From Yoonia sp. GPGPB17 (GTDB lineage: Bacteria; Pseudomonadota; Alphaproteobacteria; Rhodobacterales; Rhodobacteraceae), in assembly GCF_037892195.1 (NCBI RefSeq), contig NZ_JATACI010000002.1, positions 2,542,001 through 2,606,000 of the forward strand: a DNA stretch of 64,000 nt, read 5' to 3'. The notes under the pieces were generated by a model. That model searched no databases and was not told the origin of the DNA. It saw nothing but the letters and a program-made list of their open reading frames with translations. Below are positions 14,201 through 29,200 of the stretch, piece by piece (position 1 is the stretch's first letter; each line of letters begins with the position of its first letter). The position numbers and the translations under genes are program-made.

Positions 14201-17200
14201 AGGCACCCGTTTCTGTTTTCGCGTCGTTATCGGTTGTGCCGTTCGCCGTTACAGTCATTGCACCAGCAGTGATATCGGCCCCAACACCAATGATAGACGT
14301 CACCGATGTATTGCTTTCCGCACGCGATGCCGCAGCACCCACGCCGACCAAACCAACACTCGCCGCCTTTGAATTGGCCAGCTGTTTGACGTTGGAATAC
14401 GCGTCCATCACGAATGTGCCCGCAGTGATATCTGCGCCATTTCCGACGGTTGCAGCAACATCGTCGGTGTTCGACACCAAAACAGAGGTCGAGTTTATAC
14501 CTATCAGTAGCCCGCCGCCCGATGCTTTCGCGGTAGCGTCAGCCATGCGTGATCCAGCAGGGTTTCCGTCTGATCCAGCAGTGGCATCCAGTGTGCCAAC
14601 GTTGATGCTGCCCAGGCTGTTGCCGATCTCCATGCCAACTTGGGCACCGGTGCGGATATTGGCTTCGCTGACGCCAACCGCTGCGGTGGAAGCTACGGTA
14701 ATGCCTTCGACGTTGGCCTTGGCTGCGATCAATGACAGCGCATCGACCTCAAGGGTACCTGCATCAAGATCGACACCGCCGACATTGGCTTGAACGCTTT
14801 TGGCTGAACCTGTCTGACGGGTGTTAATAGTCGCAAACGAACCGCTGGCAGCAAGACCGATCAGGCTTGGCTGCAACGCTGAGGACTTCGACATTGGCGT
14901 CCAGATCAGATTGGTTGGTCGCAGCAACATCGATCTTATTGCTGACGTTCACCTTATCCGCGTTCCCACCACCTCTGATTTCAGCAGTGACAGTGCTGGT
15001 TGCCGTGATGTCGGCCAATGCACCACCGCCTGACAATGCACCACCCAAACCGATCGAGGCCGACAGCGCAGCCGCACGGGCCTGAACGCTGACAGTGGTG
15101 TCATCTGTCGCCGTGACGTTCAGATTGGTGGCCTCAACGTCTGACCCATTCACAGAAGCTTCGATCGTGTTGTCGACCGCGTTGTCGGCAGTCGATACCG
15201 CAACTGCGCCTGCAAAGGCGACGACGCCGCGGCAAGGGCCACAGAAGCGGAGTCAACTTTTGCATCAATGGTGGCCATGTCTGTGGCTACAACGGATACA
15301 GTTCCACCGGCATCAAGCGTGGAGTCGTCAACCTCGGCCATGACAGCATAGTCGATGGTGTTATCGGCGAATGCACCGGCACCAGCGCCGGATACGCCCA
15401 CGAAGCCACCTGCCAATGCAACCGAGAAACTGCCAACAAAGGCGTCAATGTCAGACGTCATTTGGGCGCTGACCGTGATATCATCACTGGCGCTCAGGCT
15501 TGCATCATCAATCTTGGCAAAGACGCCGCTTGGCTCACCGGCAGCGGCATTGTTGGCACCAATTTCGTTCTTGGCGTAGGACGTACCAACCGCAACGCCG
15601 ACACCGGCTGTTCCGCCAATACCCAGCGATACAGACGCAGAGATAATCGCCGCTTCAATCGTCGCGTCGCCCGTTGCCGTAACAGAGATGCTCTGCGGGA
15701 TTGGCGTGCCTGCGACCAGTTCGGGAACACGGGCCTCAACCACGGTAGGCTCTGTGCCAGCAGAGGTATCGTCAGGCAACCAAACGCTCAGCAGGCCGTC
15801 GTTATCAACTGTTGGTTCCTCGAATGTGACGACAGTGTATGTGTCTTCGACGAATTCCTGAGGGTTGGTGTCTGGAACCGGCAGCTGACGGGTCAGCACT
15901 TCGGTCTTGTATTTGTATTCCTTCAGGTCCTGTGCATCTGCATCAGGGTTCGCCAGCCATACCAGATCATCGGCAGCAGTTGGGCCTGTGACCTGCACAA
16001 GGGCCAGTTCAAAACCTGACCCTCCGGCAACAGGCCGATAAATCGGCGCGCCGGTCACAGCATCACGCGCGATGGTATAGGCATTTGCAAAGGCTGGCAG
16101 CAGAACACCGCTATCGTCAAAAATCTGGCTTCCTGCGCCAGCGGTCGCTTGCACGTCGTTGCCAGAAGGGACCAGTGCTGTGGCAGAGGCCGCATTGATC
16201 GTCGCGCCGATGACTTCGGCAGATACTTTGTTGGTGATCCGGTTGAATGCCAGCGCACCTGCGCCTGAAACAGCCACACCTGCAGTGATACCGCTTCTAC
16301 CAACGCAATCGCCGCAGCAGCAGAGATCACGCGGATCGTCGCATCGTCTTTGGCATCAATCAGCACATTGCCAGATGTCGCGACCAAGCTGCCGGTACTT
16401 GCCGCAGCGACCTCGGTGACAGAGGCCTTGATTGTCGTATCAATCGCATTCTCGGCGACAGCCCCGGCAAGCGATACCGCAACGCCGATGTTGCCCAGCG
16501 CAAGCGAAAGCGAAACTGCCGCAGCAATCGCTTCGATCCGCGATGTGTCCATCGCCTGGACAGTGACTGTCCCACCTTGGACAAGTTGGTTACCGATGGC
16601 GATATTCGCCTCGGTTGCACCACCGATGATGTTTTCAGCATAAACGCCCGACCCGGAAACCGAGACACCGACAGCACCCACGCTGACCGCACCCGCACCG
16701 GCAAAAACAAGTGCATTGATCGCCTTGTCGGACGTCGCCTTGACAATCAGATCATCAGAGGCGGTGACAGTGCTGTTGCTGATGTAGGCGGTTGTAACCC
16801 CCGTGCCGGGCAGTGTCGCTCCGGTTGAACCGGACTTGCCAATATAGTTCTGCGCGACAGAGACGCCGATGGCGATACCAACGCCTGTTGATCCGGCGGC
16901 AAGTGCCAGCGATGTGGACAGGACGGCCGCATTGATGACAGACTGGCTATCGGCCAGGACTTTCACATTGTTCGGCATTCGCCGTCACGGTCGCACTGTC
17001 GATATGGGCGTCCACGTTGGTCAGAACGACGTTCTGGCCAAAGGCACCCGCACCGGCAATCGCAATACCCGCCGAACCGAAACCGGCGGCAAGAGATACA
17101 GCGCCAGACAATGCATTGATGGTGACACGTTGTGCAGAGAAGTTCGCACCATCACGTGTGATGTTCCAGGCGGTGCCGGATTCGTCTACGACAACCCAAT

Positions 17201-20200
17201 ACTGCCCTTCCGAGACAACGCTGATCCGTAGCGCACCCTCAACAGTGTAGTTCGCTTCAAGCGCTGTCTTGAGCGTGGCCAGCACTGCATTGTCGGCGCT
17301 GACGTCAGATGCAACTGCGCGCTCGACATCCTTGGTGACCATGGTCACCACACCATTGACTACCTCTTCGATGGTTGCCTGGACTGTTTCAAGTTCCGTC
17401 CCGGCAGCATCATCAAGCTGCGCAGCGGTCAAGCCACCCATGCTAAGTGGGCTTTCGGCGTTTTGGGTCGCTGAACCTGCCCGGACAAGTACACTATTGT
17501 CGCCCACAGCAGAGGTTGCGACGACAGTTGCACTATTGTCGATCTTTGCTGTTACCGCATTTTCAACGGTGTTGTAGGCAACAGAGACACCCAACGCGAC
17601 AGCCACACCAGTGGACCCACCCGCAACGGACAAGGCACCGGCAACGCTTGCTGCGTTGATGGTGCTTTCATCATCTGCTTGGACAGTCACCGTACCGGCC
17701 GATACACCCGTGCTGAGCTTGCCACTGATAAAGGCCAGTGGGCTGCTTGCGATCCGGTTCAGGACAGAAGCACCAGAGGCCGAAACCCCAACACCTGTGC
17801 CGCCAAAGGCCATCGCCGCCGCAACAGCGAGTGAGGCTGCGTTGATCTTTTGATTGCTTTGCGCATCAATCAACAGGTCGCCGCCCGCGTTGATGTCACT
17901 GTTCATCGCGCCTGCCGTGACCAGAACGGCATCCTTGGCAAGATTGACCTCAACCCACTGTTCGGGGTTGTTGTAGTCAACCGCAATCAGCGGAATGTTG
18001 TCGCCCGGGGCTGTGATCTCCCAGTCACCGTTGGTATCAACATTCGGTTCAAGGCGGGCGTCGCCAATGTACTGGAACGTGCGGCCTTCGTTGATGCCGC
18101 TGTTGATCCGCACAGTCGTGCCATTTGTGATGTCACCTGCGTTCACCGTTTGGCTGCTGTTGTAGTCTGCAACCAATGCCCCGTAACCATAGCCAATCTG
18201 GTTGCTGACAAAGGCGGCACCGATGGCCACGCCAACACCCGTGCCGCCCGCAGCAATCGCAGCGGACACAGCACCGTTCAGGGCATCAATACGCCCATCT
18301 GCGCTTGCAAGAATGCTGACATCGCCCGCTGTGGCGGTGACAAGTGAATTCTCAACCGTTGCGGACACGCCAGCGCCGATGCGGTTAAAGGCCAGCGCAC
18401 CTGCAAGTGCGACACCGATACCAGCCGCACCGCCCGCAATGGCCAGCGCACCAGCGGCGGCAACCGCATTGATCCGGGCCATGTCGTTTGCCTCGACCAG
18501 CACATCGCCGGTGCGGGCCTGAACGCCACCGTCGTTTGAATCCACAATCTGGGCCGTCGTCAGGCCGTAGATCTGGTTTTCAGCAACTGTCGCACCCATT
18601 GAAACCGCAACAGCAGCCTTACCAAAGGCGGCAGAGACCGACACCGTCGCGGCGATAACGTTGATGTCGGATTTGTTCTGCGCCTTCACGGTGACATTCT
18701 CACCATCGACAGCAGCGGGACTGGCAAGGCCAACATCGCCGATGATCTTGGCGGATGTTTCGGTATCAATCACGTTGCGCACATAGACGCCAGAACCTGA
18801 AATCGCGACACCAATTTTGCCGCCCGCAATAGCCACAGAGCCCGCGACGTTCAGCGCATTGATCTTCTGTTCGGACAATGCATCGACACTCACATCACCA
18901 GAGGCCGAGACGTCACTGTTTTTGATGTAGGCTGAGGTACCAATCGGATCGCCAGCACCACGGGCCTCGCGCCCAATCAGGTTTTGCGAAATCGCGGCAC
19001 CGATGGACACGCCAACGCCGGTTTTACCCAGACCGACAGACATCGCAGCCGCAACTGTGATCGCGTTGATCGCGCTCTTGTTAGTGGCGTCGATGTCTAC
19101 GTTGCCACCCGTTGCAGTGACCGTCGCGGCATCAAGATATGCGGTGGTGTTCGACTGAACGACGTTTTCGCTATAGGCACCGGCACCGGCGATTGCGACA
19201 CCGGTTTTCCCTCCGCCAAGTGCAAAGGCAGCCGCGCCCGAGACAGCGTTAATCGTACCAATCTCGACGTCAAATGTATTGCCGGTACCAGTCGCAAGGG
19301 AAATCTTGCGCCCCAGACCATCAATCAAGGTCCAGCCATTACCGTCTTCGGATTCCGTAAAGACCAGATCGCTGAGGTTGCTGACCGTGCTGCCAACTGT
19401 ATCACCAGCAATTTCCGCATCAATCAGCCCGACCAAAGCCGTCAACACATTGCCGTCACCAGCAGCATCGCCGTTGATATCATTGCCGTCAGCGTCAACT
19501 TCTTCCTGCGCCAGGTCATCAAGGTTCGCGGCGGTCACAGTGCTATTGCCAGTGATCGAGAAGCTTTCAGGCGGGGCCGTCACAGCTTCCACCTTGACGC
19601 CGTCTGCACCTGTAGCGGTGACATCCGCACCTACAATGCGCGCTGCTACTTCGTTTGCGACGTCATTAAAGGCGAGCGCAATCCCGATTGAGAGCGACAC
19701 AGCCGACTTCCCGGAAACAGCCGCGCTAACAGCTGCTGCACCAACCAGAGAGTTGATGGTGCTGGCATCACGGGCCAGAACTTCGGCGGCGCCAACTGTG
19801 ATGTCAGTGTTTGTCCCAGTCACCTCAGCAACAGCGCCACCGGCAATCCGGTTACGGGCCGCAGCACCGCCACCCGCGACAGCCGTTGCATTCGCGGTCG
19901 AACCAGCCAGCGCAACAGCGGCCGCAGCAGCGGTCGCGTTAATTGTTTGCGCAGCAAGCGCTGTCACTGAGAGTTTTGCAGGTGTCGTATCTGTGGTCTG
20001 AACATTGTCGACAGAGGCAAGGGCCGTTGCGTTGGCGGCCTTTTGCAGGCCAACACGTTCCCACAAGTTCGTGTCAGAATAGTCCTCAAGGGCAAGATCA
20101 ACACCGTTTGCCAGTACACCACCGTTTTCGTCCTGGACCTGGCGTGGGGCGGTCCCGATGTATTTGTATGTATGTCCGGAAACCGGGCTACCCTCTGTGC

Positions 20201-23200
20201 CTTGCACATAGGTTCCGGTATTCACTGTTGTGACCCGTTGGGTCGTGTTCAGAACCGTTTCGCCGGTCAGATCAGGCGTGCTCTGATCATAGCCGATCAT
20301 GTTGTCGACGTAGGAGGCACCGATACCAACGGCAGTCGTGCCGCTGCCGCCAATATTGATCATACCCGAAACGCTGGCCGCGAGAACAGTCGCGTTGATC
20401 GCGCTGATGCTCTTTGCATCGACCAGAATTGTGCCTTTGGCATCCAACGTGCTGTCAGCAGCCTTGGCTGCTGCTTGCCCGCGGATCGAGTTGAACGCAA
20501 CCGCGCCACCGCCGGAGAAGCTGACATCGCCACCGCTGCCACCACCGGCCGTCAAACCAACAGCTACTGCTGCCGACAGACCTTTGGCGTCGATCTGTGC
20601 GTTGCGGATGGCCGCAACAGTCAGATCTGTTTCCGCCTCAACATCAGAGCGCAGGATCGCCGCATCTGCGTTCGAAGTGATTTCGTTACGGGCAAAGCTC
20701 GCCGCGACCGAAACGGATTTCGCGCCGCCCGCGCCAACCGAAGCAGAAACGGTTGCGGCTGTTACAGCGGCTTCGACTGCTGCTACATCGTCAGATGTGA
20801 CTTTGACCAAACCATCCTGAGCAATGACGCTTGGGGCATCCACGATCTCGGCTGTAGTATCGGATGCAACCCGGTTCATGGCGATGACCATGCCAACGGC
20901 CACAGCGTTGGACTTATCGGCAATCGATACGCCTGTCGCAACCGCTGCGTTTACAATCTCGGATTTGATCGTTGTGTTATTATCGGCATCGACAATGACA
21001 TCCTCGGCCACATCAACGGTGGACCGGGCCACACGGGCCGTTGCACTGCTTGGGTTTGGTGTCGCAACTGTCGTGCCAACGAATGTGTCAGCAAGATTGA
21101 ACAGAATATTCTGACCGTCGATCCCGACAGAGTTGAACGCAACCGATGCGCCAATCGCAACGGTGTTACCACCACCACCTTCAGCGATGGTGCTGGTATC
21201 AAGCGATGCATTGATGCCAGCCGTATTGTCGGACTGTACGATCAGATCGCCATCTTCTGGCGAAATTGTGCGGATCGTGCTTGGTGTCACAACCGCGCCT
21301 TCATCGTCCAGCACTTCCTCGCGGCCAGAAACGACGATATCGGCGTTGGGGTTTACAGCGCTTAAGCAAGATCGCCAACCGTCACATCTGCGTCGCTGAC
21401 TTCAGCAACTGAGAACGAGGTCACGGTGTTCGTGGCAACATTTGCGTTGACCGCAATAACCTTACTGCCAGCTGCAAAGAAAGAGCCGCCATCAGCCTTT
21501 ACAGAGCTAGGCGTTCTTGGCATCCATGGTTGCGTTTTCGATCGCAGACACAAGGACAAAACCGTCTGTGACATCAACATCAGCCGCGGCAAGGCGGGCC
21601 ACAACACCGGATTGCAGATCGTTGACCGAGAACAGCAAGCCAACTGCCGTCGCATCAGAGCTCGTGACGTTCAGGTTAATTCCGGCAGGGATCAGGCTTT
21701 CGATGTCGTCAACAACGACTTCTTTCCACTGGCTGCCAATGATATTGGCCAGCTCTGCACCGTCGGTGACAAGGCTCCAAGCGGCGTCTGCCTCGAAGTC
21801 AATTGTTGAAAGATTAACGCCGTCAGGCACGGGATCGCCATTGTCCAGCACTTCAAGTGCATCGGTCGCGATGTATTTGTAGAAACTCTCCAGCCCTGTC
21901 GCCGCGTCAATAACGCTGACATAGTCACCGGTTTCAACTGTCGTGACACGATTGGCATCATCCAGAACTTTGACGCTCCCGTCGATCGCTCCAAAGTCGA
22001 TTGCGCCAAGATCAACGGCCGAGGCTGTGTTGCTGCCGGTATAGGTATAGCGCTTGCCCGCTTGCGAGCTGTTGGACCCTGCAAGAACCTGCTGTCCGGT
22101 TTTCAACAACTGCAAACCGGATAATGTTGTAAAGGAGTAGTCCCCCAGCAGGCTTTCGATAAAGCCGGTCAGGATACTTGTACCACCGTCATTGACGACA
22201 GTCGTTGTGGTTTCCATCTTGTTGTCGGCATCAACGATGGAGTCGTCGCTTGCCGTCACGATAACAGCACGACCGGCGTCAAGTGTGTTCTGCGACGCAA
22301 GAGCAACGGTTACTTCTGTCCAGCCGGTGCCGCCTTCAAAGTTGTCGATAGCCCCGAAATCAAGGTCATCAATATCCGCACCGGTGCGTTCGTAGACCGT
22401 TCCGTCGGCGGCAATCACCTGATCCCCGGTCTTGATGTCGACCTTCGCACCGTCCTCGGCATAGTACTGGCCGCCGTTCACTTCTGCACGAGCACCTGAC
22501 AGCATCTTATTTAGTGACATCACAACGCTAACGGCTGTGCCGCTCGCTTCAATGAACGCGCTGGCCGCGCTTGTGGTCTGATTGTTGACCAAGGCGGTCA
22601 AAGTCGCCTCGTTCACGGCGTTCACGATGATTGCGTCTGCGGCTGTTGCGGTGACACCCGTCATGAACGCATAAGCTTCGACCGCATTGCGCGTATCAAG
22701 ACCAGCAAGATCATTGGCGAGGTTAGGGTCTCCTGCCAGTGCATCGAAAGAGCTGAACAGCAAGTTGGTTGGGTCGTAACCCATTGAGTTGAAGGCCAGA
22801 AGAACGTTGTAGCCTTCATCGCCCGTCGCCACGACGGCCGAAGTGTTAGCGTTCATCTCAACGGTATTGAGCGCTTCTACGGTCACACTGCCTGTGGTAT
22901 CAGCCGCATCGACGCGCGCCGTCAAGGTCGCATCCTGCGCAGAAGCGACCGCATTGCCAGTCAAAAGGTTGGTTGCGACTACACCGCTGATCGCACGGCT
23001 TGTGCCAGTGCCTGCCACAGTACCACCAGATGAAGAGGTCGCAGCATCAGTTGTCGCGTTCATCTGACTGTCGAGTGTTGCACGTACAGTGATGTCGTCA
23101 TCCGCGCGCAGCGTCGCGTCTTTGACTGTTGCCGTCGTTTCACCAACCAACTGGTTGTAAACGAACATCGCACCTGTCGCGACGCTATCGCTGTCTTCGC

Positions 23201-26200
23201 CGTTTGGTCCGGCATTGGGCATGTTCAGGCCCTGCGGGATCAACTGCGACCCAACGGTTTCTTTCCAGTAGTCAGTGTCGGAAAAATCTGTTGCGGCAAG
23301 GTCAATCAAACCATCAATCGGCAGACCGTTGATACCTTCGGTGACTTCTGTCCAGCCAGCAGGTGCGCTTGGGCCTGAGAAATCAATACCTGAAATATCA
23401 AAACCATCCAGCAAAGGCAGGCCGCCATTCAGCGTCTGAAGCGTTGGGCCGTCATAAACGAAGAACTTGACCGTTCCGGCACCAGCATCGGCCACGCGCA
23501 CATAGTCACCGGTTTCAATTGTGGTCGCGCGGCCTTCGCTGTCATAGACACTGGCACCCTGAAGCGGATCGCTCGGGCCCATGTACTGCATGATCTTGCC
23601 GCCTGCGGCAAAGTCAGGATCAGCGGGGGTTCCGCTGAATGTATACCCATCAACCACACGCACCAGATCGCCAAAACGCAGCGCTGTTTTTTGTTCCGGT
23701 TCACTGTTCATGGACCAGTCAACGGCGGTCACATCATTCAGTGTTTCCTGCAAGACGGCCGCGCCGCCATCGTTCACCGTCGCACTATCCGCAACCAGCT
23801 TCACATTCGAGAAGTGACGCTGCTTGTCCAAAGCGGTGACGCTGATATCGCCTCCGGCATCAATGGTATCGGCAACCCCGGCTTGTGCATTGTCGATCAA
23901 GGCATGTGCCTCGCCCAGCACCTTGTTTGACGCAATGATCAAACCAAACGCACTGCCGCCCGCACCAGTCAGCGCGCCTGCAGCAGAGTTGGTCGTATTC
24001 GACACAGTCGCATTCAGCAGTTCAGCAGATTGTGCATCGACAACAACATCTCCGGTCGCATCCACATCACTCGCTGTGATCCGCGCTTCGGCGGACGTCG
24101 GGTTTGACGGGTCTACCAGACGGTGGAAGGTCGGGTCGGCTGTGACCGCTTCAATCGTGTTAAATAGTACGTTCGACGCGTTATAACCCAAAGAGTTAAA
24201 TGCCAGCGTGACCGTCACGCCTTCATCCCCGGTGTTTGATGTCGCGTTCAGCGTCGCATCCATCACCGTCTGCTGCATGGCCTTCACATCGACGTCGCCA
24301 CCATTGGCGGTGATGTCCGAATTCGCAATTTCCGCCACGGCAGAGTTTCGGGCCACGTTCGTCGAGATCACGCCCTGGCGGGCAATGGAATCGCCCGTAC
24401 CCCAAGCAGAGCCACCCGAGCTTTCGACTGAAGAAATAAGGTTAGCCAACAGCGATGCATTTGCATCTGCCGTCACATCAACACCCGTGCCGGCGACAAC
24501 TGTCATGCTGTCGACCGTCGCAGAGACACCGCCCTGCACGTCGTTCAGAATGATGATGCCGCCCAGCGCTTTACTGTTGGAATCGGCCAGATTCCCCACA
24601 TCGGGGAACAACACATCAGACAGATCGGTATTGTCGGAAATCTCTTGCCAGTAATCAGTATCCAGCAGGTTTTGCGCACCGACCGTGGTGCCATCGGCAA
24701 CCAATGCGCCCAGATCAACGCTGATTGAAACCTCAGGCGACAGTGTAAAGTCAGCCAGTTCATTGCCGCCTGCGATGGTTGCAATGCCGTTCCCGATAAA
24801 CTTGTAGTATTTGCCAATCTCGCTGGCTGGCCCGCCAGCATCGCCAATGCGCACGACATCTTCTTTGAACAGATCCTGCGTGCCCGACGACGTGGTATAA
24901 CTATAGTCATCCTTTGTCAGATCAGCGGCCAGCTTTTTGAAACCATCGATGTTGTTCTTCACTTCAGCAAGCACGGACAGTGACGTATCGACGCGCAGGT
25001 TTGCGGTGTCAGCGGCATAGACATTCAGCGTGCCATCCGTGGCTGTCGCTGTGAAAGTCGCCGTGGTCAGGACCTCTGTCCAATCTGCATCTGTCGCAAA
25101 GGTGATTGCATCCAGATCAATGGAAATAGCCGGGTTGATGACCGCAAAGCTACCGGCGTTGTTACGAATAAGCGCCTCAAGATCAATGCCACCGGCATCG
25201 GACACTGCTGTTCCTGTGTATTGCACAATATCGCCTGCACGAAACAGTGGCGCATCAAGGAAAGTTGCGCCATCAGCGCGAATATCGGCAGACAGTTTGA
25301 TCGTGGCCTGATCAGCAAATGCAACCGGTGTTGCGATGCTCAGCTCATCGTAGTCGGACACACGAACCTGATCTGTCCCGGTATATTCAAAGAACCTGTC
25401 ACCATCGCGCACGATATCGCCGTTCAGCAACTCAGAAACAGTCTGGCTCGACTTGAATTTGGCGATATCACCCTTGATCCAGGCCTTGGTTTCGCTCAGC
25501 ACCTTGTTCGATGCCAGAATGCCCCCCGCTGCAGCACCACTGGAACCGTACTTGAGCTTGCCTTTAAACTCTTCGCCCTTTTTCTCAGCGGCAGCTTTGT
25601 CCGCATCAAGCTTGTCTTGCGCGATGAAGCGGTCGACCAACACAAGGTCATTCTTGGCCTTGACGGATTGGTCATTGCCGACGCGGGCGTTCAGCAGGTT
25701 AACCAGATAGACGTTCAAAACAACGTCGGTGCCAGCTTCATTCAGCTCGGCAAGGACCTGCCAAATTGTGCCGCTGTCGTCGATCACATACCACTGGCTA
25801 CCAACAGCCAAGGTTTCAACTGTCAGAGCGGCCTCGGAATCTGCTTCTAGCGCGCCCATTGCGATCAGCTGTGCTTTCAGCGCGGCGGCGAAACTCGCGT
25901 CCTGCTCAGCGTCCGTGCTGTCACCGGCAACGTTGCCCAGATCATCCAGCATCTGTGCTGTGACTGAGCTATCGGTTGCACCCTGCAGGTCGCGGCTTTC
26001 GGCAGTGACATTGATATCGGCACCGGCCAGCAGGTTAGACGCGTTCACATACGCCTCTGCACCATAGGTCTGGCTCTCCGTCACCAATGGGGTCAGGTAA
26101 TCGGCACCCAACAATGCTTCAGCCGCTTGGAAAAACACGTTGTGATTGTCATAGCCGACAGTGTTAAAGGCAAAGATCAGGCCAAGGGCATCACCCTTGG

Positions 26201-29200
26201 CACTGGTTGTCATTGTAACAGTGGCATCCGCAACGATCAGGTTGAGCGCTTTGACATTGATGTCACTGTTTGCACCATTTGCGGTCAGGTCGGAATCTTC
26301 AACAAAGGCTTGTGCTTGCGACAAAACAGAGTTCGTCGCCAAAACACCGGCTTTGGCTTCTTTTGCAGACACTTGGCTGGATTCAAGTGCGGTCAGCTTT
26401 GAGCGTTCAGTGGCCGTAACCTCAATGGAGCCTTCGGCAAGAACAGTCGCGTTCATGATATAGGCTTTGGCCCCGCCTTCGACTTCGTTGCGGGTAATCA
26501 TGGCAAAGCTGGATTTGGAATCGCCGCCCTTTAGACCGGCAAGCTTCGAAATGATCTTGGCAACGCTTGACGGTACGATGGTCGTGGCGGTCATCGCCTT
26601 CCACAGGTTCACATTGGTATAAGGTGCGGTGGCCAGATCGGTCGAGGTTGGGCCTTCGCCCATATATTTATAGACAACACCGTCAACGTAAACGGTATCA
26701 CCGAACGACATATCCCGCGTGCCGGATTGGTTCGTATAGGTGTATGCGTCCAACAGTTTCTGCGCGATATCGTTGATCGTGCCTGACAGCAAATCATTGC
26801 TGGTAGACTGAGACGCAACCGAAGCACTTGTTGCAGACAGCGTTGCGTTGTCATCAGCCGTAACAGTGACACCGCCGGTGGTGGTCGTGATCGGCGTTCC
26901 CGACGCTGCGTTGCGAATATAGGCCTCTGCCCCGCCTGCCAGTGCGTTTGACACCAAAGTGCCGGACATGACTTCACCACCAGCACCGGTGGCCGCAGCC
27001 GCCGCAGAATCCGCCTTGGAATCGCGCAATGACGTCAAAGTGGACGCATTTGTAGCGGTAACTTCGACAGACCCGACCGTAACGTCATCGCTATCAATGC
27101 CGGCAGTTGTCGTTGCGATGCTTTTGGGACCAAGCTCCAGACCGATCAGCGCATCAAGCGACTGTTCCAGAATGTTACCCGGGTCATAGCCCAAAGTGTT
27201 GAATGCAATCAGAAGAAGACCCGCCTGATTGCCCGATGTAACCAAGGCGTTCAGCGTTGCATCCAGTTCAATCGTGCTGGTCGCCAGCACCGATAGCTTG
27301 CCGTCAATTTCCGTGCCATCGACGTTAGTGACTGTCGCGGTAGCGTCGCCCTGGACCGTGTTGATAACCAACGCACCACCAGCGGCAAGGCTGGTGCCAT
27401 TGCCGTCAATGCTGCTGCCGCCCGAAGACGAAATTCCCAAGTCACCCGTTGCATTTACCTTTGTTGCTTCGGTCGCAGAAATGGTCGTGTCACCACCGAT
27501 ATCCATGGTGAGGTCTGCAACAACTGCGGCGGCTTCTGTCGTCACTTCGTTGCGGACCAACATACCACCAAAGGCCATGCTGTCAGACTTTGAGAAATTC
27601 AGACCAGTCGGCGCAATATCCGTTTCGGGCGTGGCCTGCCAAAGCGACTTGTCAGTAAAGTCTGTCGCGGCAAGATCAACGCCTGTCGCGCTGTCACCCA
27701 TAAACTTATAGGTTGTATTCGCAGCGCCCTTGCTGTCACCATCTTCGGTAAAATCAGGCAGCGCCATGACACGGTCGCCAAAGGTCAGATCGACGGTGCC
27801 GGTCTGTTCAACAAGGGTCAAACCCTGAATGCCGTCAGTATATACTGTCGTGCCATCCGTCCGGTAATCCGCATTTGCAAAATTCGCGATCAGCGTATCG
27901 GTCAAGCTGACGCCAAAATTGGACGACGTGGTGCTGGAAGACACAATCAGGGTCTCAGCAAAAATTTCAGCTTTGTCTGTCGCAAGAACGTCCAGCTTGC
28001 TGGCAGAGATGTCACCGGTTGCGCCCGAAATATCAACACGCGCGCGCGTCGCGATCTTGTTGGTCGCAAGCGCAAAGGCCACTGCGGCACCAGAGTTGTT
28101 GCGGAAAGCGGAATCTGCTGTGCTTTCGGCCGCATTAGACATAAAGGCGTTTGCCTTCAACTGGTTGTCCGCAGTCAGCGCTGCTGCACCAGTTGCATTC
28201 ACCGCTGTGCCATTCATCGTGACAACAGCGCCATAGCCGGTCAGCGTCGTGCCCATGTCGATACCGATCAGCGCATCAACACCCAACAAAAGATAATTCG
28301 AAACGCTAAAGCCCAACACGTTCATCGCCACAGAGATGCCAACGGCACCACCACTGTCACCGCTGAGCGACTGACCTGCTTGCGCATGTGCATTAAAGAT
28401 CGCGTCGTTATCTGCGCCCACCGTTACCGCGCTGCCGTCCAATTGGCCGCCGGTCGTTGTGACGCTGACTTCACCGTTCATCTCGTTAACTGCCATCGTG
28501 CCGCCGAACACAAATGACTGTGCTGTGCCAGAGTTATCGAAGGGCACCTGCGCGGTGCCAAGTGCCTGCATCTTTTCAGCCAGAACGATTGACCAGACAG
28601 CGCTCGTCGCATTTACTCCTACCGCGCCATCCGCATCCAACGTAGCATCGCTCAACACAACAGTCGTGTCGCGATCCAACAGGTTCAGCGCCGCGGCATA
28701 ATCCAGATCGATGGTCGTGAAGATGCCCGGATCCATCGTTGCAGATGTGGATATGGCATAGAAGCGCGCAGTATCCGTTGCATCAATATCAATGCCAGAC
28801 GCCCCCGCATTCACTGTCGCATTCGAAAGTGAAACGCTGGTCTTGGTATTGTTCTTGGACTCGTTGACCGCAACCTTGCCTTCCGTGACAGTTTGGGTCA
28901 GCGCACTCGCCTGCATAGAGATACCGAGCGTATTGCTGGAAAGATGTGTACCCAGAATTTCCGTCACATCAGTGCTCAGGTCGGTCGTCGACACACCAAC
29001 AAAGTCGGACTTCACGATATTCTTGATATCGCCACCACTGGCGGCAGATACCTCAGCAACGCCACCGGCGTTCAGGGTCGCCAGGTTGCCGCTGGTTCCG
29101 TTCAGTTCAACGCTGGTGTCACGGCTGACATCAAGGGTCGAAAGCAGCAGATCAAACCCGTTGGTGAAATCAACATTGGTCGCGCCGCCAAAGAAATTGG

